NCBI RefSeq assembly: GCF_901542335.1 | Contig: NZ_LR594036.1 | Coordinates: forward strand, 868,001-932,000 | DNA length: 64,000 nucleotides | Source: Streptococcus porcinus | GTDB taxonomy: Bacteria; Bacillota; Bacilli; Lactobacillales; Streptococcaceae | Direction of reading: 5' to 3' | Shown here: in pieces, positions 38,833-49,350 of the stretch | Numbering within the stretch: position 1 is the first letter of the stretch | Layout: each line of letters starts with the position of its first letter | Position numbers and translations under genes: made by a program | Notes under the pieces: generated by a model | What the model was told of the DNA's origin: nothing | The model's input: the letters and a program-made list of their open reading frames with translations, nothing else | Databases searched by the model: none

Positions 38833-40416
38833 ATGAATATAGAATTAAAAGAAAACTTGGAAAAATTTTATGATGAAGATGTCTGGGAACATATGACCTT
38901 AGGAGAGTTTATTACAAACTGTTCGGAGATGTATAAAGACAAAACGGCGATTGTAGATGGAGATACGAGGTTGTCTTATAAAGAACTTGATAAACTTTCA
39001 AATAAATATGCTAATGGTTTACTTAAAGCAGGCTTCAAAAAAGGAGATAAGATTGTATTACAGCTTCCCAATTGTTATGAATTTATAGCAATATCCTTTG
39101 CGATGTTTAAAACAGGAATTATTCCGATTATGAGTTTGCCTGCACATCGGAAGAATGAATTAAAAGGGATTATCGAAAAATCTGAGGCAGTAGCATATAT
39201 TGCAAAGGATAGATATTTGGGATTTTCCTATGTGGATATGATTCGTGATATTAAATCCGAATTAAATAAGAAATTAGAAGTTTATATTCTTGGAGATAAT
39301 CAAGAATATAAAAAATTTTTATCTCTTATTGAGAGTGAATATCCATATGAATATTCGGATGTCGATTATAAGAATATAGGCTTATTGTTATTGTCTGGCG
39401 GTACAACTGGAATACCTAAACTGATTCCAAGAAGACATTGCGATTATATCTATGTTGCAAAGAAAACAGGGGACCGATGTAATGTGAATCAGGAAAGTGT
39501 ATATCTTGCTTCTTTGCCTATAGCCCATAATTTCCCCTTGGGGTGTCCGGGGATAGTGGGTACTTTTGCGAAAGGTGGAAAAGTGGTTTTATGCAATGTG
39601 ACGAGTCCTGATGAAATTTTGCCTTTAATCGAAGAGGAAAATGTTACGATAACGGGATTTGTTCCTGCAATTGCCAATATTTGTATGGATTATTTAGAGT
39701 ATGAAGAGTATGATCTTTCCTCTTTGGAGCTTATACAAGTCGGAGGTTCAGTCTTGGAGTCTTGGTTGGCGGAAAAAATTGAAAAAGTTTTTGATGTTAA
39801 ACTACAACAGATTTTCGGAATCGCTGAAGGGTTGATTTTGACAACAAATAAAGAAGATAATAATAAAATAAGGTGGCAAACACAGGGCAAACCGATTAGT
39901 GAGCATGATGAAATACTGATTGTGGATGAGAAAGGGAAAGAAGTAGAGGTTGAAGAATACGGAGAACTTATCGTTAGAGGCCCCTATACTATTTATGGTT
40001 ATTATAATCTTCCTGAAGTAAATGAAATTTGCATGACAGAAGACTGTTATTTTAGAACAGGAGACAAAGCACGAAAACTAAAGGATGGAAACTATCAAAT
40101 TGTTGGAAGGATTAAAGAAATTATCAATAGAGCGGGCGAGAAGATAACACCTTCAGAACTAGAAGAAATTTTGCTTACTCATGAACATATAAACTCAGTG
40201 CAAGTTGTAGGGATACCTGATTGCTTGCAAGGAGAAGCTATTGCTGTATTTATTTTAAATGGAAATAAGGAGCTTACACTGGAAGAAGTTAGAAAATTCT
40301 TGATTTCCAATAATGTAGCGGATTTTAAATTGCCGGATAAAGTTAAATATATTGATGCGTGGCCACTAACAGCCCTAGGGAAAATAGATAGAAATAAATT
40401 AAAAGAAACTTTTTAA
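38833..40416 (+). CDS. Aryl-acid AMP ligase (salicylate or 2,3-dihydroxybenzoate; EntE/YbtE family)
   Basis: ATG 38833 lies behind AGGAGG. The 527-residue adenylation enzyme has LLLSGGTTGIPKLIPR (A3), the aryl-acid pocket stretch SLPIAHNFPLGCPG typical of DhbE/EntE, QIFGIAEGLI (A5), YFRTGDKARK (A7) and a C-terminal TALGKIDRNKL (A10). It activates salicylate or DHB and loads it on the N-terminal carrier domain of the NRPS encoded just after it. I could not tell the two substrates apart from the sequence. Confidence 0.9.
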   Translation: MNIELKENLEKFYDEDVWEHMTLGEFITNCSEMYKDKTAIVDGDTRLSYKELDKLSNKYANGLLKAGFKKGDKIVLQLPNCYEFIAISFAMFKTGIIPIMSLPAHRKNELKGIIEKSEAVAYIAKDRYLGFSYVDMIRDIKSELNKKLEVYILGDNQEYKKFLSLIESEYPYEYSDVDYKNIGLLLLSGGTTGIPKLIPRRHCDYIYVAKKTGDRCNVNQESVYLASLPIAHNFPLGCPGIVGTFAKGGKVVLCNVTSPDEILPLIEEENVTITGFVPAIANICMDYLEYEEYDLSSLELIQVGGSVLESWLAEKIEKVFDVKLQQIFGIAEGLILTTNKEDNNKIRWQTQGKPISEHDEILIVDEKGKEVEVEEYGELIVRGPYTIYGYYNLPEVNEICMTEDCYFRTGDKARKLKDGNYQIVGRIKEIINRAGEKITPSELEEILLTHEHINSVQVVGIPDCLQGEAIAVFILNGNKELTLEEVRKFLISNNVADFKLPDKVKYIDAWPLTALGKIDRNKLKETF

Positions 40417-40430
40417 AGGAGGATTTTGGA

Positions 40431-43400
40431 ATGGAACTTAATACTATAAAGGAAAGAGCTAAAGAATTAGTAAAGGATTGGTTGGCAAGTATATTCGTAG
40501 AGAAAGCAGTTTCAGAAAATGAAAATTTAATTGAAAAGGGTTTAAGTTCCATTCAAGTCATGCAACTGTCTGGAAAATTAAAGAAAACGGGGATAAAAAT
40601 TTCGTTTGCAAAACTTATGGAAGAACCGAATTTATCCAAGTGGTATGAACTTATTGATAAATCCAGATTGAAAAGTGATAAGAATATAGAATCATCAATT
40701 ATCCAAAGTGATGAAAGCAAGTTTGATTTAACAGATGTCCAGTACTCTTATTTAATCGGAAGAGAAGATGATCAGATTTTAGGTGGTGTGGGTTGCCATG
40801 CATATCTTGAAATAGATGGAGAAAATATTGATGAGGATAAGTTAAAAGAGGCTTGGAATAAGCTTCAATACAGACATCCCATGCTTAGAGCAAAATTTAC
40901 GAAAGACGGGCATCAGGAAATATTACACAAACCGTACAGTGAAGAAATAGAAGTTTTTGATTTATCTGATCTTGATGAAGAAACGCTACATCTAAAATTA
41001 GTAGAAATTAGAGAACAAAAATCCCATAGGAAATTAAATGTAAATCAAGGTCAAGTTGCAGGAGTAGCACTGGCAAAATTTTCAGATGAGAAGTCAAGGA
41101 TATTTTTTGACGTAGATTTGCTTGTATCCGATGTAATGAGCATGAGTATTATGATTAAAGAATTAGCTGAACTTTACTCGGGAGTAGAACTTGATAATTT
41201 GAATGAGTATACGTTTAAGGATTATATGCAAAATAGAATCGGCGAATCAATCAATGATGCGGATAAGGAGTTTTGGCAACAAAAAATAAATTCCTTTGAA
41301 ATAGAAAGACCGAATTTACCATTAAGAAAACAGCCGGAACAAATTAAAGAAACGAAGTTTACAAGAAGAAAGAGAATTATAAAAAAAGATGAATGGGAAA
41401 CTATAAAAGATATAGCAGCATCGTATCAAAGCACACCATCTATGGTTCTTCTAACTGTTTATTCTCTTGTTCTTGAAAGATGGTGTAATCAGGATAAATT
41501 TTTTATAAATATACCGCTATTTAATAGAGATTTAGAAAATGAAAATCTAAAAGAAATGATTGCTGATTTTACAAATATTTTATTGGTAGAGCATGAAGCT
41601 GTAGATGATGCAAGATTTTTGGATACTTTAAAAAGAACAAATAAGACATTCTTGGAAAATGTATCTCATAGTGCGTATAGCGGAGTTCAGGTTCAAAGAG
41701 ATATATCAAAAGATCAAGGTACAAGTGTAAATATAGCACCTGTGGTTTTTGCGTGCAATATAGATTATCCATTGGAAACTAAAATTTCAAGAAAAAATTT
41801 AGGGAAAGTATCTTATATGATTTCTCAAACACCTGGAGTTTGGCTTGATTTTCAAACATATATTGTAGACGGTAATTTAATTCTTTGTTGGGATAGTGTG
41901 GATGAACTTTTTCCGACAGGAATGTTAGAAGACATGATGGATTCTTTATATGAATTGATTATATCTTTAACGCAGAAGGAAGAATGGGAAAAGAAAGTAG
42001 ACGTTTTGCCTGAAAAGCAAAAATCTATTAGAAAGCAGGATGTCGAGGGAATTTTACCACTTCAATATCCAAATGAAATATTATATGACGGATTTCTCAG
42101 AAATGTAAAACTCAATCCGGATAGAGTTGCTATTATAGATTCTGAAACGAAGGAACAGATAACATATCATAAACTTTATGAAATTTCATTAAAAGTTGCG
42201 GATTATTTAGGTAAAAATGGTGTTAAAAAGGGAGATTATGTAGGAGTAACACTTCCAAGAGGTAGTAGACAACTCTATGCTATTTTCGGAATTTTATTTA
42301 CTGGTGCAGCATATGTATCAATTGGAATTACTCAACCGAATGACAGAAGAACTAAAATTTATGATCAAATCGGAATAAAGCATATTGTAAGTAATGAAAA
42401 GACAATAATAGATTGTGGCTTAGATAAAAATAAAGTTAAAATTATTGATTTGGCTGTGGCTGTGGCAAACGAATCTAAATTAGAACAGCCTGTTGAGATC
42501 AGCCCTTATGACAGTGCATATATTATTATGACATCTGGAACAACAGGTGTCCCTAAAGGTGTTGAGATTATGCATACAAGTGCTGTTAATACTTGTATTG
42601 ATTTAAATGAAAAATATAATGTAAATTCTGAAGATACAATACTAATGGTATCTGCGATAGACTTTGATTTATCTGTTTATGATATCTTTGGAATACTTCG
42701 TGCTGGTGGGACAGTAGTTACAACTAATGAGGAAAATTATAGGGATCCTGATGAATGGTTAAAATTAGTCGATGAATATAAGGTTACAATATGGGATTCT
42801 GTGCCGATTTTATTTGATATGGTTGTTACTATGGCTGAGGGTAAAAATAGAAAATTACCTTTTAGAATTGTTATGCTTTCGGGAGATTGGATTGCTATAA
42901 ATTTACCAGAAAGATTCTATAATATTAGTGAAAATATAAATTCTATTGTTGTCGCTATGGGTGGAGCCACAGAAGCATCTATTTGGTCAAACTATTTAAA
43001 TGTGCCAAGAGAAATACCGAAAGATTGGATTTCCATTCCTTATGGTAGACCATTAAAAAATCAAGTGTATAGAGTTGTGGATGAGTTTTGTAGAATTTGT
43101 CCTAATTATGTTAAAGGCGAACTTCTTATCGGTGGAGTGGGTGTTGCTAAATGCTATCATGGTGACGAAGAATTAACGAATAAGAAGTATTTTGAGAAAG
43201 ATAGGATAAGGTGGTATAGAACTGGGGATAATGGAAGAACCTGGAATGATAGAACTATTGAATTTTTAGGTAGGAAAGATAGTCAGACTAAAATTAAAGG
43301 GCATAGGATAGAGCTTGGTGAAATTGAAGAGGCAATAAGAAAATTTCCTAATGTAGATAATACTGTTGTTGATTATATTTCTGATAATAGTTTTAATAAA

Positions 43401-46400
43401 AGGTTGATTTCTTTTGTGAAACTAAAAGAAGACATCATTAACGATGATTACATTGGCATTGTGCAGGAATATAAGAATTTAGGAACTGATTTGAAAAAAG
43501 TAGTAGACATAGGAAAATTATCTATGAATTATGATGATTTTATTTATAGTCTTAATAGAATGTGTTTAAGATTTATAATTAATTGTTTTAAAGATATTGG
43601 GATAGATTTTTCATCTAATACTAATTTAGAAAAAGAAATACAGAATACATTATTTATATCTACTAAAGGTAAAAAAATTATTTCTAGTTGGATAGATATT
43701 TTGGAGAAATTTAATGTTTTAAAACTAGATGAAGATGGATACAGATGTAATAATTATGAAAATATATTTGTAAAAATAGAAAATGAACAATTAGAAAAAA
43801 TAAATTCCTACTTTTTAAAAATGGTTCCTGATATCAAATATGTATTATCTGACGAAAAAAACCCATTGGAAGTTTTGCACTCAAGAAATTTTAGATTTTA
43901 TGATATATTAAAAAATTTTGTTGGATATGATGAACTAAAGAAAAATATTTTACAAATAATAAAGCAGGTTAAGAAACAGTTTAAAGGAAGGCAGATTAGA
44001 TTATTAGAATTAGGTACAAGAGATATAGAAATTACTTCCGATATAGTTAATGAGCTAGAGGGTAGTATAGCAAAATATGTATATGTAGATAATTCTGAGT
44101 TTTATAGAAATGACTTTAAAGAATTATTAGAAAAAGATTTTTTTGAATATGAAGTAGTAAAAGAAGAGATTGTTAAAAAATTTAGTGATAACAGTTTTGA
44201 TATTGTTATTTCTATTAATTCACTTCATCGAAATAATCTTTTGAATTTTGGATTTGATATATCGAAAGTACTTACCTCTAGAGGTCTATTATTAATCACA
44301 GAGATTAAAAATACAAGCATATTTCAAGAAACTATCCTAGGAATGATTGATTTAACAAAGAATTACAATGATTCGAATGAAAAAATTGAACCTATTGTTA
44401 CTATGGAACAGGTAACTGATATTTTAAATGATTTTAATTATGACATTATGTATTCGACAGAAAGAAACAATTTTGAATTTAGTGGAAACATGGTGATAGT
44501 TGCGCTAAATCAAAATAAGCAAATACTGAAAAAAGACCAGTTGAACGAATTTTTAAAGGAATTAATACCATCGTATATGATTCCAGATATATACTATACG
44601 ATACAGGAATTTCCATTAAATAAAAATGGGAAAATAGATAGGAAAAAATTAAGAAATTTAAGTCGAAATTGTTCCAAAAGTAAAAAAAGTCTACAAGAAC
44701 AAAACGAGGAATATAGTGATGTAGAAAGAAATTTATGTGAGATATGGTCAAATGTTTTATCTTATAGAAATGTTTTTAAGAAAGATAATTATTTTAATAT
44801 AGGTGGAGATTCTCTAACTGCGACTGAGATAGCAGGAAAGATTAGTAGTTTGTATAATGTTAAGATTTCCGTAAAAGATATTTTTGAGAATCCGACAATA
44901 GAAAAATTATCTAATGTAGTAGAGAATAGGAAAAAACAGCATATTTATAGTGAAGGAATGAAAAATCAGATTATAGTGGATATAGATAATAGATATAAGC
45001 CTTTTCCACTGACTGATATACAGTTTGCCTATTGGATGGGAAAGAATGGGGGACATAATTTAAGTGATATATCTACTAATTGTTATTTTGAAGTAGAGTT
45101 GAAAAGTATAGAAATAGGAAAATTAGAAAAATCATTTAATGAATTAATAAAAAAACATGACATGATGAAGGCTATAATATTGAATGAAGGACAGCAACAA
45201 ATACTGTCTAATGTTCCATACTATAAAATTCAAGTTTTCGATTTAAGTGATATTGAAGAAGATCGAATTTTGGATAAAATCAATACAATCAGAAATGAAA
45301 TATATAATAAAATAATACAGTATGATAAATGGCCTTTATTTGAAGTTAGGGTAACTAAGCTAAAAAAAGATATTGTCAAACTACATGTTAGGTTTGAAAA
45401 CATAATATTTGATGGCTGGAGTATGTTTTATGTGCTAAAGCAATGGCAAATGTTGTATGATGGAAAGTTAATTCCGGATACTGATATAAGCTATAGAGAT
45501 TATGTTTTAGCCTTAGAAAAGCTAAAACATACAAAAAAATATATAGAGGATAAGGATTATTGGGAAGATAGAATCGAAAGTTTTCCAGAATATCCTAAAC
45601 TGCCGTTAATGAATTATGAAGGCAATGTTAAAAAAGTAAGGTTTGTAAGAAAAGATTTTTGCTTATCTGAAAATAAATGGAATATTTTTAAGGAGATCTG
45701 TAAAAAATATGAAGTTACAACTGGTGCTGCACTTATTACTGCATATAGTGAAACACTTAAGAAATGGTCAAATAACAAACATTTTGCATTAAATATTACG
45801 AGATTTGATAGAGAGCAACTTCATAATGATATAAACGGTGTGATAGGTGATTTTACCACTTTAAACTTATTGGAAATCAAAGAAAAATGTGGAGAAAGTT
45901 TATATTCTAAAATAACTGATGTTCAGAATCAGTTACTAGATGATATCTCTCATTCACTATATAGTTCAATTGAATTTGAAAGAAAAATAAGGAAAAAAAC
46001 CAATAATTATATCGAATCAGTAATGCCGATTGTATTCACTAGTGGAATTGGTATAGATGACAGTAGAGAAGAGAAGTGGATTGATAACCTAAGTTATAGT
46101 ATTTCTCAATCATCTCAGGTTTGGTTAGATCATCAAGTGTTTGTTTTAAAAGGAGGATTATATTTATCTTGGGATTATATAGAAGAATTATTTGAAGAAA
46201 ATACTATTTTAAAAATGTTTGATGATTATAAAAATATTATTGACTTAATGATTCAAAACGATAATTGGGATAATCTTTATGTCGATACTTTTGATTCAGA
46301 TGAAGTTGAGATAGAAGTAATATCTTCGAATAAAAATGTAAAGAAGACCTTATATGAAAATGTGGATATTGTAGAAAAAAGCAAATTTCATGACATAGAA

Positions 46401-46613
46401 TATAAGGTAATAAAATTATTTGAAAAAGTTTTATCAACAGAATGCATTAGTAATAATAGTAACTTTTTTATTGAAGGAGGAGATTCTCTTAAAGTTGTTA
46501 GATTAGTTAGACTATTAAATGAAAAATTTGATATTCAACTTAATATCAAAACTATTTTTGAGAAATCCACTCCTAGTGAGCTTGCTGAATTTATTTTTTC
46601 TATAAGGAAATAG
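40431..46613 (+). CDS. HMWP2-like NRPS: ArCP-Cy-A[E/MT-like]-PCP-Cy-PCP (2060 aa)
   Basis: ATG 40431 follows AAAGGAGG. Domains: aryl carrier (1-75, phosphopantetheine Ser40 in GLSSI); Cy1 (about 95-520, canonical DLLVSDVMS at 229-237); A (540-960, TSGTTGVPKG, FDLSVYDIFG, YRTGD) with Cys-type pocket; an embedded methyltransferase/epimerase-like segment (about 1150-1340) whose SAM motif is degraded (LLELGTRDIE); A10 NKNGKIDRKK; PCP1 (Ser1461); Cy2 (1515-1960, variant ENIIFDGWS at 1656-1664); PCP2 (Ser2019). The domain order and length match yersiniabactin HMWP2 (Irp2). It should build an aryl-thiazoline and load or cyclise a second cysteine. Confidence 0.9.
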   Translation: MELNTIKERAKELVKDWLASIFVEKAVSENENLIEKGLSSIQVMQLSGKLKKTGIKISFAKLMEEPNLSKWYELIDKSRLKSDKNIESSIIQSDESKFDLTDVQYSYLIGREDDQILGGVGCHAYLEIDGENIDEDKLKEAWNKLQYRHPMLRAKFTKDGHQEILHKPYSEEIEVFDLSDLDEETLHLKLVEIREQKSHRKLNVNQGQVAGVALAKFSDEKSRIFFDVDLLVSDVMSMSIMIKELAELYSGVELDNLNEYTFKDYMQNRIGESINDADKEFWQQKINSFEIERPNLPLRKQPEQIKETKFTRRKRIIKKDEWETIKDIAASYQSTPSMVLLTVYSLVLERWCNQDKFFINIPLFNRDLENENLKEMIADFTNILLVEHEAVDDARFLDTLKRTNKTFLENVSHSAYSGVQVQRDISKDQGTSVNIAPVVFACNIDYPLETKISRKNLGKVSYMISQTPGVWLDFQTYIVDGNLILCWDSVDELFPTGMLEDMMDSLYELIISLTQKEEWEKKVDVLPEKQKSIRKQDVEGILPLQYPNEILYDGFLRNVKLNPDRVAIIDSETKEQITYHKLYEISLKVADYLGKNGVKKGDYVGVTLPRGSRQLYAIFGILFTGAAYVSIGITQPNDRRTKIYDQIGIKHIVSNEKTIIDCGLDKNKVKIIDLAVAVANESKLEQPVEISPYDSAYIIMTSGTTGVPKGVEIMHTSAVNTCIDLNEKYNVNSEDTILMVSAIDFDLSVYDIFGILRAGGTVVTTNEENYRDPDEWLKLVDEYKVTIWDSVPILFDMVVTMAEGKNRKLPFRIVMLSGDWIAINLPERFYNISENINSIVVAMGGATEASIWSNYLNVPREIPKDWISIPYGRPLKNQVYRVVDEFCRICPNYVKGELLIGGVGVAKCYHGDEELTNKKYFEKDRIRWYRTGDNGRTWNDRTIEFLGRKDSQTKIKGHRIELGEIEEAIRKFPNVDNTVVDYISDNSFNKRLISFVKLKEDIINDDYIGIVQEYKNLGTDLKKVVDIGKLSMNYDDFIYSLNRMCLRFIINCFKDIGIDFSSNTNLEKEIQNTLFISTKGKKIISSWIDILEKFNVLKLDEDGYRCNNYENIFVKIENEQLEKINSYFLKMVPDIKYVLSDEKNPLEVLHSRNFRFYDILKNFVGYDELKKNILQIIKQVKKQFKGRQIRLLELGTRDIEITSDIVNELEGSIAKYVYVDNSEFYRNDFKELLEKDFFEYEVVKEEIVKKFSDNSFDIVISINSLHRNNLLNFGFDISKVLTSRGLLLITEIKNTSIFQETILGMIDLTKNYNDSNEKIEPIVTMEQVTDILNDFNYDIMYSTERNNFEFSGNMVIVALNQNKQILKKDQLNEFLKELIPSYMIPDIYYTIQEFPLNKNGKIDRKKLRNLSRNCSKSKKSLQEQNEEYSDVERNLCEIWSNVLSYRNVFKKDNYFNIGGDSLTATEIAGKISSLYNVKISVKDIFENPTIEKLSNVVENRKKQHIYSEGMKNQIIVDIDNRYKPFPLTDIQFAYWMGKNGGHNLSDISTNCYFEVELKSIEIGKLEKSFNELIKKHDMMKAIILNEGQQQILSNVPYYKIQVFDLSDIEEDRILDKINTIRNEIYNKIIQYDKWPLFEVRVTKLKKDIVKLHVRFENIIFDGWSMFYVLKQWQMLYDGKLIPDTDISYRDYVLALEKLKHTKKYIEDKDYWEDRIESFPEYPKLPLMNYEGNVKKVRFVRKDFCLSENKWNIFKEICKKYEVTTGAALITAYSETLKKWSNNKHFALNITRFDREQLHNDINGVIGDFTTLNLLEIKEKCGESLYSKITDVQNQLLDDISHSLYSSIEFERKIRKKTNNYIESVMPIVFTSGIGIDDSREEKWIDNLSYSISQSSQVWLDHQVFVLKGGLYLSWDYIEELFEENTILKMFDDYKNIIDLMIQNDNWDNLYVDTFDSDEVEIEVISSNKNVKKTLYENVDIVEKSKFHDIEYKVIKLFEKVLSTECISNNSNFFIEGGDSLKVVRLVRLLNEKFDIQLNIKTIFEKSTPSELAEFIFSIRK

Positions 46614-46623
46614 GAGGTTGACA

Positions 46624-48042
46624 TTGATATCAGATGTAAGTGTCTTAAAATATATAATTTATTTAAGAGAAAATAATATTAGATTATATCTAGATGATAA
46701 AAAAATAAAATATAAAGCTATGGATGGAACAAGCAATGAATTTATTTCTGAGTTTAGAGAATATATAGGGAAAAATAAAAACCAGTTTATAAAAGTATTA
46801 AAAAATATTAATGATGGGATAGAGTTAAGTTCTATTCAAAAATCATATATTTTGGGGATGGATACAGATTGTGAATTGGGTGGAACTAATTGTGCTTATT
46901 ATATAGAATACAGCATAAACAATATAGACACAGTAAGACTTGAGAAAATAATAAATGAATTGATTTTTGAAAATGAAGGGTTAAGATGTTTTTTTGTTGA
47001 TATTAATAAGTATGTAATTTTTGATACATTCGATAAGTATAAAATAAAAAAACTTGATAACAATCTTGATTACACTGAAATTAGAAATCTAATTTTTAAT
47101 AAGAAGTATTCGTATTATGATTGGCCACTTTTTGATTTTTATGTACATAAAGATTCAAATATCGATGATAGATTGTATTTTATATTCAACTGTATAGTAT
47201 TAGATGCTTGGAGTGCCAGCAATCTAATCAAGAAAATATTTGATAGATATTTTTTTGATATATACAAAAAGAGTGTAAGCACTGACTACAGTATCTATAA
47301 AAGAAAAGAAAGTTTATATTTAGATAATTTGGAAACGGAAGAATATCATAAGTATCTTTCGGATGGAATGAAAAAATATAGTATCCCAGAATTGAAATAT
47401 AAAAGAGATTTTTCGGAAATAAAAAAAGTAACCTTTAAAAGAGTTGATTATGAATTTACTGTAAATGAAACTAAAGAAATATTTAGTAAACTTAAACTAT
47501 TAGGATACACACCGACTATGTATATTGCGGCTTGCTACGCTAGATTTTTAGCTGAAGTTAGTGGTAAAGAAAGTTCTTCAATAATATTAACTATGAATGG
47601 AAGAAAAAATATTATTGAAAATGAAAATGATATAATTGGTGAATTTTCTAATATAGCAGTTTTGAATTATAAAAAAAGTGGAAATTTTTGTGATGATTTA
47701 AAAAATATTAGAAATTCTATTTTAGAAATATTAGAATTTATTGAACATGATGGAATGGAGTCATTTAAGTATATAAAACAAAATAAGCTAGGGCAAATAG
47801 TATCTCCTTTTGTTTTGACTAGTGTAATAGAAGAAGATACTACTATGGAGGGATTTGTTACAGAAAATTATTCTATTAGTAAAACACCTCAAGTGATAAT
47901 AGATCATCATATTAGATTAATAAGAAATTCTATGGTTATTTCTTGGGATTATGTAGAAGAGCTATTTGAAAAAGAGTATATTGAAACGCTTTTCAATAAC
48001 TATATAAAATTGTTACACAATATGAAATTAAATATTTTATAG
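46624..48042 (+). CDS. Stand-alone cyclization (Cy) domain with TubC-type docking domain
   Basis: TTG 46624 is 6 bases after AGGAGG; the in-frame TTG at 46618 overlaps that site. The 472-residue protein has an N-terminal docking domain of the TubC_N kind (residues 1-60: VLKYIIYLRENNIRLYLDDK, then KAMDG). A heterocyclization/condensation domain follows (SSIQKSYILGMDTDCELGGTNCAYYIEY). The active-site motif reads NCIVLDAWS (189-197), with Asn instead of the first Asp of DxxxxDxxS. No carrier or adenylation domain is present, so it must work in trans, perhaps with the free carrier protein at 49081. Confidence 0.8.
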   Translation: MISDVSVLKYIIYLRENNIRLYLDDKKIKYKAMDGTSNEFISEFREYIGKNKNQFIKVLKNINDGIELSSIQKSYILGMDTDCELGGTNCAYYIEYSINNIDTVRLEKIINELIFENEGLRCFFVDINKYVIFDTFDKYKIKKLDNNLDYTEIRNLIFNKKYSYYDWPLFDFYVHKDSNIDDRLYFIFNCIVLDAWSASNLIKKIFDRYFFDIYKKSVSTDYSIYKRKESLYLDNLETEEYHKYLSDGMKKYSIPELKYKRDFSEIKKVTFKRVDYEFTVNETKEIFSKLKLLGYTPTMYIAACYARFLAEVSGKESSSIILTMNGRKNIIENENDIIGEFSNIAVLNYKKSGNFCDDLKNIRNSILEILEFIEHDGMESFKYIKQNKLGQIVSPFVLTSVIEEDTTMEGFVTENYSISKTPQVIIDHHIRLIRNSMVISWDYVEELFEKEYIETLFNNYIKLLHNMKLNIL

Positions 48043-48059
48043 AAGAAGGAGATAATGTG

Positions 48060-49076
48060 ATGAAAAATACTTGTGTCGAAAAAATTGTTATAAATGGAGC
48101 TGAAAAAAATATAACAGGTCAATTTGAATATGATATTAAACATAAAAACATTAAAAAAAATATAGTCTTATTCATTCATGGCTCTGGAGAAAGTGACAAA
48201 GATGGAACAGTTTATTTTTCCAACAGGATTGTTTCTAAAAATTTCAAAATAATATCGGATGAGCTTTTAAGAAATGGTGTAAGCACATTTAGGTTTAATA
48301 AGAATTATGGTTATCAAATTGATAAAATAGTACAGGACGCTATTTGTGTAACGAAGTATTTAAAAAATAGGAATGATGTAGGTAAGATTTATATCTATGG
48401 TTGGAGTGAAGGAGTTAGAGTAATAGCTAATATTATTAAAGAGGTAGATGGGATAGATGGATTAATATTGCAATCAGGTGTTGCTAAAGGTTGGAATTCT
48501 TACTTCAAATATATATTAGAAGAGTTAGTTACTATGGAGTTAGAAAAAATAGATAGAGATAATGACGGCTTAGTGAATGTTTCTGATTTTGAAAGATACG
48601 AATTAAATTCTTCTTCTGTTTCTTTTGCATTTAATACAATGCTACTAAGGAAAGCGAGTGATGGAATATTAAAGTTTAACGATAGAATTGATACAAATTC
48701 AGATGGTGTAATAAACATAAAAAAAGATTGGGGGAACGTTGCAAAACAAATAGGAGATAATTCGTTAAACATTGCAAATTATGTGGAAAATTTTTTTCTC
48801 GATTCATGGAATGGAGATTTAGATATTTTTAGCAAGTTTGGTAAACCGGTATTTATATTACATGGAATTAATGATGGATGGATTAATCCTGTGGAGAGCG
48901 TGGAGTTTGCAAAGAAAATAAATAAAAATATAGATATAAAGCTATTCCCAGGATTGGGTCATTCTTTACAAAAAGTAAAGTCTCCACTTGAAGATATCGG
49001 TGGAGAAATTGACACTGAAGCTATTGAGAGTATATTGAAGTGGGTTATGTTGCAGATGAGAAAGGATATAGGTTAA
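48060..49076 (+). CDS. Alpha/beta hydrolase with two EF-hand-like loops
   Basis: ATG 48060 is preferred over GTG 48057, behind AGAAGGAG. The 338-residue protein has VLFIHGSGESDKDG (oxyanion region), the nucleophile elbow IYGWSEGVR (Ser116), an acid in HGINDGWINP and His in FPGLGHSL. Between strands it carries DRDNDGLVNVSD (165-176) and DTNSDGVINIKK (211-222), typical EF-hand/dockerin-like calcium loops. In this operon, where neither NRPS ends in a TE domain, it may release the chain, or hydrolyse the ferric siderophore. Ca-binding is an inference. Confidence 0.72.
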   Translation: MKNTCVEKIVINGAEKNITGQFEYDIKHKNIKKNIVLFIHGSGESDKDGTVYFSNRIVSKNFKIISDELLRNGVSTFRFNKNYGYQIDKIVQDAICVTKYLKNRNDVGKIYIYGWSEGVRVIANIIKEVDGIDGLILQSGVAKGWNSYFKYILEELVTMELEKIDRDNDGLVNVSDFERYELNSSSVSFAFNTMLLRKASDGILKFNDRIDTNSDGVINIKKDWGNVAKQIGDNSLNIANYVENFFLDSWNGDLDIFSKFGKPVFILHGINDGWINPVESVEFAKKINKNIDIKLFPGLGHSLQKVKSPLEDIGGEIDTEAIESILKWVMLQMRKDIG

Positions 49077-49080
49077 TTTT

Positions 49081-49350
49081 ATGAAAAGTAAGAAAGATAT
49101 AAAGGTGGAAAAAATTTGTGATATTTGGTGCGAAATTTTAAATGAAAATATCAATAAAGATGATAACTTATTAGAAAGAGGTTTAGATAGTCTTAATGCA
49201 ACAAAGTTTATCTCAATATTGAATCAAAGGTATGCCATAAATATAAAACTTAAATCTGTGTTTTTATTTGTTACACCAATAGACTTTGTAGAAAAATGTT
49301 TAGACAAGATAGAATTAAATGACGATGATATTTTTGAAGGGGAAATCTAA
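49081..49350 (+). CDS. Free-standing acyl/peptidyl carrier protein
   Basis: The 89-residue protein has the carrier-protein helix pattern: KVEKICDIWCEILNENINKDDNLLERGLDSLNATKF, with the phosphopantetheine serine in GLDSL near residue 38, and an acidic end. It begins 5 bp after the hydrolase and overlaps the next NRPS start by one base (TAATG), which couples their translation and suggests equal amounts. It may be loaded in trans and be the partner of the stand-alone Cy protein. Confidence 0.85.
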   Translation: MKSKKDIKVEKICDIWCEILNENINKDDNLLERGLDSLNATKFISILNQRYAINIKLKSVFLFVTPIDFVEKCLDKIELNDDDIFEGEI

